A DNA stretch of 64,000 nucleotides, from positions 41,495-105,494 of IMG/VR virus record IMGVR_UViG_3300035180_001545; one strand, 5' to 3'. Shown here in pieces: positions 51,879-58,953 of the stretch; position 1 is the first letter of the stretch, and each line of letters opens with the position of its first letter. The translations under genes were made by a program, and so were the position numbers. The notes beneath the pieces were generated by a model. The model ran no database searches. It was not told where the DNA came from and saw nothing but the letters and a program-made list of their open reading frames with translations. This DNA is from a virus.

Positions 51879-52690
51879 TGAAGCTAGTTGAGCTTTCAGG
51901 TAGCGTCAAGCGCATCAAGACGGACATGAACGAAGAGGAGCTGGTCACGCTCCTCCGTGGCCCAGCGCGCAACGCCTATGACGCTATCAAGCGTCAACCG
52001 ATCTACACCAAGGTCGAGACTAAGGACCCGTTCTTCGTCGTTGACCCCGCGCGTTCAGCCCGCAAGTCCAAGTTCATTATCGACGAGCTGACGGGCATGC
52101 TTAGCTCGTGGCGCGGTTGGACCTCACGCTTGAACGCTATTCGAGGCTGGACCAGCAAGGCTCTTGCAGAGAGCCGTGGTACCGGTCAAGTCTGCTTGCT
52201 GATCCCATTCGACGGCGCACGAGTCCACACAACCAGCGGCACCAGCTTCTACCGCAGCTTCACGAAGGCTCACGCCAAGCTCGAGGTCGAGAAGGTTGAC
52301 AACGAAGCCCTTTGCGGTTGGCTCAAGAGCCTGCATGAGGTTGTCAAGAAGGCGGACCCGGACTTTGGCCCGTGGGGCGAGCCTGAGAGCGCTGTCCAGT
52401 TTTTGAAGCTTGTCGACAAGCTGGACCAGGCTCGCAGCGTGGTCAACAAGCTCAAGCCTGACGACATCAAGGCCATTGACCGCTTGCACCTGCGGCGTGC
52501 GTTCAACATGTTTGACAGCAGCCTGGCTCTGCAGCTGAGCAAGCTGCTCGACCCCGATGACAACGGCTTTCACACGTTGACCTCCCTCTACAACCTGCCT
52601 GAGAACCGCGAGGTGTGGACCGGCGCCAAGTGCGTCGTGATCACGCTGACTGAGTATGAGCAGCTGGTCAAGCGAGGCGCGCTGAAGTGA
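51878..52690 (+). CDS. Unknown protein with MKL start
   Basis: 270 residues starting MKLVELSG, similar to the opening of the LxLQQ family but without an LxE site or the QQ helix. It contains SARKSKFIIDELTGMLSSW, RGTGQVCLLIPFDGARVH and TSFYRSFTKAH. No catalytic signature is certain. It overlaps the 46-residue family member downstream (GTGA). Confidence 0.55.
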   Translation: MKLVELSGSVKRIKTDMNEEELVTLLRGPARNAYDAIKRQPIYTKVETKDPFFVVDPARSARKSKFIIDELTGMLSSWRGWTSRLNAIRGWTSKALAESRGTGQVCLLIPFDGARVHTTSGTSFYRSFTKAHAKLEVEKVDNEALCGWLKSLHEVVKKADPDFGPWGEPESAVQFLKLVDKLDQARSVVNKLKPDDIKAIDRLHLRRAFNMFDSSLALQLSKLLDPDDNGFHTLTSLYNLPENREVWTGAKCVVITLTEYEQLVKRGALK

Positions 52691-52827
52691 AGCTCGCGGG
52701 CTTGTTAGAGGAGAAGCTACCTGAAAGGGAAGCACGTACCCTCCTGCTAACAATCCAGCAAGAGCTGATCGACAAGTTCACGACGGCTGAAAGCCTGATT
52801 GAGTACATCAAGGGCATCGTCGAATGA
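52687..52827 (+). CDS. Miniature LxLQQ-family member
   Basis: 46 residues. MKLAGLLE-E leader, LLLTIQQELIDKF helix, then directly the C-terminal helix AESLIEYIKGIVE; the variable beta middle of other members is missing. It overlaps genes on both sides by four bases (GTGA and ATGA), which strongly supports translation. It shows that the family is built from leader, QQ helix, middle and terminal helix. Confidence 0.6.
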   Translation: MKLAGLLEEKLPEREARTLLLTIQQELIDKFTTAESLIEYIKGIVE

Positions 52828-53144
52828 AGCTAGCTCAGCTGGTCGAGGACGTTAGCCGTGGGCGGCTGCTCAAGCTGCAGCAATATCTGCTTGACCATCT
52901 TCAAGGCAAGTTTGACATCAAGCTTGGAAAGCATGACAACGGGAAGCTATGCCTGTTCATCACCTACTTCACTATGGGCTTGGAGCCTAAGCTGGAGCTG
53001 ATTCTCGAGCATGACGGTTGGCAGCTCTACGTGTATGAGAGCCGAGAGGATGAGTGGCGCGCCGTAACTGGCTCTAACAACAGCCAAGACGATGCTGACA
53101 TTGCGGCCGAAGTACAGTCCTACACTTACGGCCCGCAAGGCTAG
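52824..53144 (+). CDS. LKLQQ-family paralogue (intact)
   Basis: 106 residues. Leader MKLAQLVE-D, helix GRLLKLQQYLLDHLQGKFDIKL, central strands KLCLFITYF and KLELILEHDGWQLYVYE, then a shorter acidic end. An intact reference for the family's beta middle. It is followed directly by the inserted HNH gene on the other strand. Confidence 0.7.
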   Translation: MKLAQLVEDVSRGRLLKLQQYLLDHLQGKFDIKLGKHDNGKLCLFITYFTMGLEPKLELILEHDGWQLYVYESREDEWRAVTGSNNSQDDADIAAEVQSYTYGPQG

Positions 53145-53971
53145 CTCTTGTGCCCACCGTTAGTACTTATGATCATCCAGCCAACAGAATAGCCAACTTC
53201 TACTGGCTTTTTTGTTTGCTGTGTTTGAAGCAGTTTTGATAGACCAAGCTTATTAACCTGACAAAACTCTTTTAACCTCGTTACCGTGATAAATTCGCCG
53301 TCAGGTCGTTGTAACGTCCACTCTTTAAGAGCAATGACTTGCTTAGCACGAAACTCTCGTAGTTTTTGCTTAGTTTCATTAGACCGTTTTTGGCCCGTAT
53401 TGGCTTTAGCAATTTGATCAATGAGCTCCTTCGGATGAGAATATCCTGTAGCTAGCGCTGTCTTCTTTATTGCTGCTTTGTGTTCAGATGACAGAGTTTT
53501 ACCAGTATGAGCTTTAGAAAGCAGCTCTCTGGTATGCATAGTCATTACTTTGCCTTTGTGAGCTAATGAAATTTTCTTCTTTGTCTCATCTGATTGCTTC
53601 CAGCCGCTAGAATGGGACTTATGTTTTAAACCTCTTCTTAGTAAAACACTCTGTTCTCTGATGGACTCAAACCATCGGCTCGATCTTGGTAAATATCTTT
53701 GATGTTTCAGCGTTGATTTACACATCATAGAAAGAGCAAACGCCATCCTTCGCTTGTCATCGCCTTGAGTCATTTTAACAAGTAACACGTGACAAATAAA
53801 ATGTTCTCGTGCTGTTAACTTGACAATATTTGACTTAAGATCGGTGCCACCTAAGGCTTTAGGAAGAATATGATGTTTTTCAACGTATTGGGTCATTGAT
53901 TCTCTATTCAAAGCTCGATCGACTAGCTTATTATAGAGTGCAGTATATTTGTTTGATAGAAAGTTATTCAT
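53141..53971 (-). CDS. HNH homing endonuclease
   Basis: 276 residues, AT-rich. HNH core YVEKHHILPKALGG with LTAREHFICHVLLVKM; NUMOD3-like repeats (SDETKKKISLAHKGK, LLSKAHTGKTLSSEHKAAI, NETKQKLREFRAKQ); and a C-terminal NUMOD1/HTH-like region (TRLKEFCQVNKLGLSKLLQ). Its ATG shares bases with the ATG of the divergent RimK gene, and its end touches the preceding gene, so it fills a gene border exactly. Confidence 0.88.
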   Translation of the reverse strand: MNNFLSNKYTALYNKLVDRALNRESMTQYVEKHHILPKALGGTDLKSNIVKLTAREHFICHVLLVKMTQGDDKRRMAFALSMMCKSTLKHQRYLPRSSRWFESIREQSVLLRRGLKHKSHSSGWKQSDETKKKISLAHKGKVMTMHTRELLSKAHTGKTLSSEHKAAIKKTALATGYSHPKELIDQIAKANTGQKRSNETKQKLREFRAKQVIALKEWTLQRPDGEFITVTRLKEFCQVNKLGLSKLLQTQQTKKPVEVGYSVGWMIISTNGGHKS

Positions 53972-55496
53972 GCTACCTATTTACCTTCTTACGGCGGAGC
54001 CTAAAAACTTTGTCCCTGTTCAGCTAAAAGCTGAAGCTGAAAAATTAGGCTATGAATGCACTATCATCGACATTCGCCACACCTTCATCGTCGAGACCAC
54101 GGGTAAGTCCAAGGTCATGTACAAGGTGGATGACGACAAGCTGGCCGAGCTGAAGCCGCCGTTTGCATGCATCCCGCGCCTTAACGAGCACCACATCATG
54201 TACAAGCTGAACGTGCTTAACCGGCTTGTGGCCGACGGCGCGTACATGGTCAACACGCCCGAAGCCATGGGTCTGTGTAATGACAAGCTAGGTTCGCAGG
54301 TCGCCTTGAACTCCGCCGGAATCCAGACACCGTACAGCACAGTCATCGGCTCGCTTGACATGCTCGACCTCACCTTGAAGCAGGTTGAGGAGGACGGTCA
54401 GCTGAAGTTCCCGATGATCATCAAGACGCTGCGCGGCACGCACGGCATCGGCGTTATGAAGGTCGACTCGAAGTCCTCCCTCGTCTCAGTCGCTCAGGCG
54501 TTCCTCGCCAACAGCGGCTCCGAGGTGATGCTGCAGGAGTTCATCGAGCACAAGGAGTCCCTTCGCATCATCATGATCGGCGATGACCTGCTGGCGGCTA
54601 ACCGTCGTGGTCAGCCGAAGGAGAAGGACGAGTTTCGCACCAACTCGCACTTGGGCTCCGAGACTGAGAAGTACGAGCCTAACGAGGAGGAGCTGGCGCT
54701 CGCTCGCAAGATCGTTGAGCTGTTTGGCGCCCGCTTCTGCGCGATCGACTATATCCAGCACAATGGCCAGCTAATCGTGCTCGAAGTCAACGGCTCGCCA
54801 GGCCTCGAAGCCATCCAGAAGAACTGGGAGGACAAGAACCTGCCTGAGGCTGTGATCAAGGGCTTGGTTAAGCTGTCAGGCAAGCATGATGCTCCGTTCG
54901 TCCCGGGCTCAGGCGAACCGGCGGTGGTCGACGGCATATACGACGGTATTCCCGTCTCTGAGCCGAAGATCGCTCCTGAGATCGAACCAGCGGTTCCTAA
55001 CGGCATTGAGGGTTCCCTCGACGTGCCGCACAATGACGCGCCGGTGCAAGTAACCCCGAATGTCAACGGTGACCAACCGCTTGGCGACACTGAGCAGCTG
55101 GTCATCGTCCGGCTTGCGGACCAAGGCATGCATGCACGAGTGGACACCGGTGCGGCGTTCTGTTCACTGCACGCCGAAGACGTGGGTGAAACTGGCGGCT
55201 GGGTCAAGTTCAAGCGCGACGGCATCACCTACCGCGTGTCGGTTGACCGTCATGTCAAGATCCGGAACGCTCACGGTAAGTCAACTCGGCCGTTGATCAA
55301 GCTTGACATCATCCTGCGGGGTGTCCGCTACAACCAGGTTGAGTTCTCAGTCACCTCTCGTGCTGACATGAAGTATGACGCTTTGATCGGTCGCAACCTG
55401 TTGAAGATCGCAGGCATCCCTGTGCTCGTACCGAATGACGATAACCAACGGGCGGCCGACTTGCCACCGTCGGACATCGAGGTCGAAGAGGAATGA
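53970..55496 (+). CDS. RimK-type ATP-grasp ligase fused to retropepsin-like (RimB-type) protease domain
   Basis: 508 residues from ATG 53970. Residues about 1-95 are the RimK N-domain, and 95-300 the ATP-grasp (FPMIIKTLRGTHGIGVMKV, VMLQEFIEHKESLRIIMIG, FCAIDYIQ, LIVLEVNGSPGLEAI). After a Pro/Val linker, residues 375-495 form a retropepsin-like domain with ARVDTGAAFCSLHAE (Asp about 392) and DALIGRNLLKI, as in the ATP-dependent zinc protease/RimB family. RimK adds glutamate to protein C-termini; RimB-like domains trim such tails. A writer and an eraser in one chain is unusual. Confidence 0.8.
   Translation: MLPIYLLTAEPKNFVPVQLKAEAEKLGYECTIIDIRHTFIVETTGKSKVMYKVDDDKLAELKPPFACIPRLNEHHIMYKLNVLNRLVADGAYMVNTPEAMGLCNDKLGSQVALNSAGIQTPYSTVIGSLDMLDLTLKQVEEDGQLKFPMIIKTLRGTHGIGVMKVDSKSSLVSVAQAFLANSGSEVMLQEFIEHKESLRIIMIGDDLLAANRRGQPKEKDEFRTNSHLGSETEKYEPNEEELALARKIVELFGARFCAIDYIQHNGQLIVLEVNGSPGLEAIQKNWEDKNLPEAVIKGLVKLSGKHDAPFVPGSGEPAVVDGIYDGIPVSEPKIAPEIEPAVPNGIEGSLDVPHNDAPVQVTPNVNGDQPLGDTEQLVIVRLADQGMHARVDTGAAFCSLHAEDVGETGGWVKFKRDGITYRVSVDRHVKIRNAHGKSTRPLIKLDIILRGVRYNQVEFSVTSRADMKYDALIGRNLLKIAGIPVLVPNDDNQRAADLPPSDIEVEEE
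53978..53983 (-). promoter_or_regulatory. TAAATA motif before the HNH gene (minus strand)
   Basis: GGTAAATAG, six bases before the HNH ATG at 53971; it lies inside the RimK coding sequence, so it may be chance. Confidence 0.25.
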
Positions 55497-55968
55497 AGCT
55501 GCAAGCCTTGCTTGAAGACGGTAGCCTGCGTAAGCGAGTCGCTCAAGTTTCAGCAGCTAGTGCTCGAGCACGTGCATGACGCCGATGTCAAGCTAAAGGC
55601 GAGCGCGAGGTGGAGGGACGAGTACATCACCCTCACTATTAAGCATGCTTTCCTTAACTGCAAGGTATTCATCCAGCCGACTGAAGTGGGATGGAGCACA
55701 ACGGCACAGAGTCGTACATCGGCGACGGTAGCGACTTCGCACGGCTTTGCGTGACGTGCGTGACGTGACTGAGACCAGCGTGTTTCTAAACGATCGGGTC
55801 CTCACGCTTGAAGTTGTCTACAACGGCGAGCGTGACGAGAAGTCGCTCCATATGAAGTGGAATGAAGATACCCAGTGCTTTGTCGATGAAGACGGCGACG
55901 AGCTGTCTGACGTAGCCGATGTCATCAAGCACATCGAAGGCAAGATCAGCCGGCGAGGTCGCGGATGA
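55493..55968 (+). pseudogene. LKxQQ-family paralogue broken by two frameshifts
   Basis: Three frames together give a full family protein. ATG 55493 encodes leader MKLQALLE-D-GSLRK. A shift then leads to ESLKFQQLVLEHVHDADVKL and DEYITLTIKHAFLNCKVFIQP up to about 55690. A second shift leads to TLEVVYNGERDEKSLHMKW and DELSDVADVIKHIEGKIS, ending at TGA 55966. The leader ATG overlaps the RimK stop and the final stop overlaps the next family gene, so the operon order is kept. The first shift falls at the same place as in the 23.4 kb copy. Confidence 0.7.
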
Positions 55969-56216
55969 AGCTAGGACACCTGCTCGAAGCGCCAAAGCCT
56001 GCCCATGACATTCGTGTAGATTCGCTGAAGCTTCAACAGCTAATCATCGACAACGAGTACGGCGCTGACCTTGACGCTAAGATGAATAGCATGGGTGGGA
56101 TGCATGTCACCCTGCCCAACCTTGTTGACGAGCTCATTTGGCATAACGCTCACTCATTTCATGGCCAGGTCTGGTCATCATGCTACAAACAGCCGGATCT
56201 TAGGCTTAGCGCCTGA
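55965..56216 (+). CDS. LKLQQ-family paralogue, truncated
   Basis: 83 residues. MKLGHLLE-A leader, VDSLKLQQLIIDNEYGADLDAKM helix and strand; the frame then ends early at TGA 56214. Sequence after the stop resembles the missing middle in another frame (see next entry), so the present product is probably a truncated form. Overlaps the previous frame by ATGA. Confidence 0.6.
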   Translation: MKLGHLLEAPKPAHDIRVDSLKLQQLIIDNEYGADLDAKMNSMGGMHVTLPNLVDELIWHNAHSFHGQVWSSCYKQPDLRLSA

Positions 56217-56400
56217 AGCCGCGATGCAGCTTTTCTTGCCCGAGGCATTTGGGTTGAAGCTTAAGCAGCAATCTGCACAGCTACTACGGCTCGAAGCATG
56301 ATATCTACCTTCGGCCTCAACGAGCTAACAAGCATTTCCCAGTGTCAGTCGTAATCGAGTGGGATGGCATAATGCTAGCAGCGAAAGCAACACCGTCTTC
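56217..56400 (+). pseudogene. Degraded 3' part of LKLQQ-family gene(s)
   Basis: Out-of-frame pieces such as YGSKHDIYLRPQRANKHF and VSVVIEWDGIMLAAK (about 56283-56385) resemble the beta middle of intact members (compare LILEHDGWQLYVYE). No intact frame connects them to the upstream start. Confidence 0.4.
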
Positions 56401-56470
56401 GTGTTCAATTCAGGGTCTTCGATCAGCAGCTGTTGAAGCTTAAGAGCGCTTGTCCGAATCTCTCGAGCCG
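56325..56470 (-). pseudogene. Minus-strand remnant of an LKLQQ-family gene
   Basis: On the minus strand, IRTSALKLQQLLIEDPELNTKTVLL gives the QQ helix and strand, without leader or start. It overlaps the 3' end of the 56440-56961 gene and faces the plus-strand remnants. An inverted, decayed copy is the simplest reading. Confidence 0.4.
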
Positions 56471-56961
56471 TAGCTGAGGTAGTCGACGTAGGTGTGCTGG
56501 AACTTGGCGCGGTTGAAGACGTCATTGCCTACTTTTCGCTTGATGTCAACGATATCAGTCAGCTCGAGAGCCGTGTCTGAGCCGACGAGCTTGACCTGCA
56601 GCGACTTGGTCGCGTTACCTCGTGCGTGCAAGCGAAGGTCCTTAACCTCAGCCTCAACCCGTTCTTCGTCATAGTCGGTCTCGACCAAGGTGTAGACAAC
56701 GGTGTCGCCTGGCTGTGGCAGGTTAAAGGAGCGCTTCAGCGGGCCCAGCGCTTCGAGGAGCTTCGAGCTCTCGTCATACTGGACCTTGACGCCGTTGATT
56801 TCAACCACGTCTGCAAAGAAAGCGGCACGAGAGCCGTCAGGCAACGGCTCCTTGACATACACCGCGGGCTGGGTCTTGAGGCTCGTGTAGGAGCTGACCA
56901 CGTGCACGCCGTCTTGGCCGAGCAGCTTGATCTTGTCATTCTTCACGAGTGCTACAAGCAT
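56440..56961 (-). CDS. Unknown beta-rich protein
   Basis: 173 residues starting in an overlap with the upstream stop. The sequence alternates strands (KIKLLGQDGVHVVSSYTSL, GDTVVYTLVETDYDEERVEAEV, KSLQVKLVGSDTALELTDIV), suggesting a small barrel or structural adaptor. No family recognised. Its operon partner has a TAAATA motif. Confidence 0.6.
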   Translation of the reverse strand: MLVALVKNDKIKLLGQDGVHVVSSYTSLKTQPAVYVKEPLPDGSRAAFFADVVEINGVKVQYDESSKLLEALGPLKRSFNLPQPGDTVVYTLVETDYDEERVEAEVKDLRLHARGNATKSLQVKLVGSDTALELTDIVDIKRKVGNDVFNRAKFQHTYVDYLSYGSRDSDKRS

Positions 56962-57185
56962 TACTCAGCTCCGGCGGTGTCGTCGACAACAGGCGTGGCC
57001 GTATCGATGGTCTCAGGCCCTGCCGTGCCCATGATGCGGGCTTTCATCTTGGACTGTAGCACGTTGCTGATGATCGATTGTGCGTTGCCTTCAGGGTCAC
57101 CCTTGATGGTAGCGTTGATGAAGTTGCGCAGGGCGGCTTTGGTTTCTTCTGGAGTCATATGTTCCCAACGGTTAGGTTGTGCCAC
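56961..57185 (-). CDS. Small unknown protein
   Basis: Either GTG 57185 (74 residues) or, more likely, ATG 57158 (65 residues), because TAAATA (57187-57192) then lies about 28 bases upstream with GGGA between. MTPEETKAALRNFINATIKG opens a helical domain; the C-terminus is flexible. No family recognised. Confidence 0.55.
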   Translation of the reverse strand: MAQPNRWEHMTPEETKAALRNFINATIKGDPEGNAQSIISNVLQSKMKARIMGTAGPETIDTATPVVDDTAGAE

Positions 57186-57186
57186 C

Positions 57187-57192
57187 TATTTA
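57187..57192 (-). promoter_or_regulatory. T4-late-type TAAATA motif (minus strand)
   Basis: GGTAAATAG on the minus strand, about 28 bases before the ATG at 57158. Confidence 0.4.
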
Positions 57193-57197
57193 CCTCC

Positions 57198-57650
57198 TCA
57201 AGGAAGCGTCTGCTTCACCACGGCTTGCAACTCACCGGCAAGCTGCCGTAGGTGCTCAGCATTGAACCGCTCCTGGCCTCCAGTAGGCCGCGGGTTGCTG
57301 GCCAAGAAGAGCAGTCCTTCGATGATCGTCCGATTGCAGTCGTTGACCCACTGGACACGGGAGCTTTCATGAACGCCATGCCGACATGCTTCGAGCGCCG
57401 AGTTCCAGCCTCGAACAAAGCCTTCGCGCTCCTCGTTCGGCGGGACAAAGATTGTCCGCGCAGGCGATGACACCTTGGCCGGCCACTTGACAGCCAGCAC
57501 CAAGCCGCGCTTTGCTGCGAGGCAATCGAGCCTTGCGTCCTCGAGCTGGCGAGTCAGCAGGCGCACCTGAGCCTCAAGCTCTTCGATCTTGTGCTTTGCT
57601 GCAATGGGTGACTCGCTATGAGGTGGGCCTTCAATGGGTAGCACGAACAT
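57198..57650 (-). CDS. Unknown protein with coiled coil
   Basis: 150 residues. A coiled-coil helix (HKIEELEAQVRLLTRQLEDA) precedes a cysteine-containing helical half with REGFVRGWNSALEACRHGV, a motif seen in small phage proteins of unknown role. Eleven bases downstream of the macro-domain gene. Confidence 0.6.
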   Translation of the reverse strand: MFVLPIEGPPHSESPIAAKHKIEELEAQVRLLTRQLEDARLDCLAAKRGLVLAVKWPAKVSSPARTIFVPPNEEREGFVRGWNSALEACRHGVHESSRVQWVNDCNRTIIEGLLFLASNPRPTGGQERFNAEHLRQLAGELQAVVKQTLP

Positions 57651-57660
57651 GTGACCTCCT

Positions 57661-58173
57661 TTAACGGCAGTCGGCAGGCTCTGCCTTGACCGTGTACAGG
57701 ATCAGCTGGCGGTTGACCGCCAAAGCCAAGCTGGTGGAGCTAGTGACCTTGACGATGACATCGCTGATCTCATTCCAGTCCCCGCCCGCCCGCCCGGCGC
57801 CGATCATTGGGAACAGCAGCGGCAGGCTGCCTGCGGAGATGCCGCTGCAGTACTCGTGCATGCTCATCATATACAGCGTCTTGCTGAAGCATTCAGCCAA
57901 GCCCTGCATGTCGAGCGGGTTCGGGCCGCCCAGCGTTTGGGTGACGGCGTTGACGATGAACAGCTCTGGGTTGTGCTGATAGAACGAGCAGGTGCCGATC
58001 TTCAAACCGAGCAGCTGCTCGGTTTGCTTGTAGACGGCGTAGGCGCCAGGGTAGCGGTTACGCACGCCGGCGGCGACGCCTGACCCCATGACACCCTTGT
58101 CATTGCAGCCGTGGATGATGAAGCCGCGAGGTGCGGATAGCAGGTCATCCTCGACGGTGAAGAATTTTTTCAT
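57661..58173 (-). CDS. Macro-domain protein (ADP-ribose 1''-phosphate phosphatase type)
   Basis: 170 residues. Macro-domain motifs are FIIHGCNDKGVMGSGVAAGV (19-38, ADP-ribose diphosphate loop) and LLFPMIGAGRAGGDW (second phosphate loop), with VNAVTQTLGG between. The layout with HGCN/GVMGSG is close to Poa1-like Appr-1''-P phosphatases. Its ATG overlaps the stop of the 2H phosphoesterase gene (ATGA), so the two are translated together. Confidence 0.8.
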   Translation of the reverse strand: MKKFFTVEDDLLSAPRGFIIHGCNDKGVMGSGVAAGVRNRYPGAYAVYKQTEQLLGLKIGTCSFYQHNPELFIVNAVTQTLGGPNPLDMQGLAECFSKTLYMMSMHEYCSGISAGSLPLLFPMIGAGRAGGDWNEISDVIVKVTSSTSLALAVNRQLILYTVKAEPADCR

Positions 58174-58895
58174 GATGTCCTAACTGAACAGAACAGGTTG
58201 AGCAGCTCGCGCTGCCAGTCGGCGGTGGGAACTTTGACGTGCTCATACACAAGCGCTTGCAAGGCTTCACCGTTGCAGAATGGGTCACGATGAGCGCGTT
58301 GTGCAAAGCGAAGGAGCTCATCCTTCAAGGCTTCATTGCCGCTTTGCCGAGCCTCGCCCTTCTTGCGACTGCGCACAACGCCTGGGATGAGCTCAGCCGC
58401 AGCGAGCGCCACAGCTACAGGGTAGCGAGGCGGTTCGGTGTGCATGTAGAAGTCCAGGCTTTCGCGTGCCACGGTCAAGTGAGCGTCATAGCTGAAGATC
58501 GGCTTGACTTGCAGCAGCTTGCGTAAGTTAGTCAGCTCAGGCGACACCACCTTCATGTACCAGAAGGCGGGATTCTTGCCGGACCATGGTGTGCGTTGCA
58601 GGGTAGTTGGGTCGAGCTCGACCGTGATTTGGCTGTTGACAACCTGCTTGCACCGCTCTTCGTCAAAGCGGTCACCGTTGCCGCGGACCACCGTGATGTG
58701 GGTGCCGAACATTGGCTCAAGCAGGTTGCACCATGGGCCATGCTCAAGCTCTATGAGCTTGGCATAGTAGCGAGCCAGCTCACGGTGCTTCTTCCCTGGG
58801 AGGTCCAGGATCAAGGTCTTGAGCTTGCCGGTCTTGCGGAAGTCCGCGCCGCGGTCAGGCTCGAAGACGAGGTTGCCGGTAACTTTCATGTTCAT
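58170..58895 (-). CDS. 2H phosphoesterase (LigT/CPDase-like)
   Basis: 241 residues. The two HxT motifs of the 2H superfamily are GTHITVV (H66, T68) and YDAHLTVAR (H139, T141). Members open 2',3'-cyclic or ADP-ribose 1'',2''-cyclic phosphates, ligate 2'-5' RNA, or (T4 Acb1) destroy cyclic oligonucleotide defence signals. A basic C-terminal extension of about 80 residues (RSRKKGEARQSG...) is added. It has its own promoter and is coupled to the macro-domain gene. Confidence 0.75.
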   Translation of the reverse strand: MNMKVTGNLVFEPDRGADFRKTGKLKTLILDLPGKKHRELARYYAKLIELEHGPWCNLLEPMFGTHITVVRGNGDRFDEERCKQVVNSQITVELDPTTLQRTPWSGKNPAFWYMKVVSPELTNLRKLLQVKPIFSYDAHLTVARESLDFYMHTEPPRYPVAVALAAAELIPGVVRSRKKGEARQSGNEALKDELLRFAQRAHRDPFCNGEALQALVYEHVKVPTADWQRELLNLFCSVRTS

Positions 58896-58921
58896 AAGTA
58901 TTCAACTTGCCGATAGGTATA

Positions 58922-58950
58922 ATAGTACACCCTATCGAGCAAGTTGTAAA
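58922..58950 (-). promoter_or_regulatory. Sigma70-type promoter of the 2H/macro operon
   Basis: Minus-strand TTTACA (58950-58945), 17 bp, TACTAT (58927-58922). An inverted repeat (CAACTTGC..GATAGG / CCTATCGAGCAAGTTG) spans it, a possible operator or stem. Confidence 0.7.
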
Positions 58951-58953
58951 CAC

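Noticed and set aside
51878-52690. Inclusion of the 270-residue MKL protein in the LxLQQ family
   Set aside because: It shares only the first three residues; the LxE site and QQ helix are absent.
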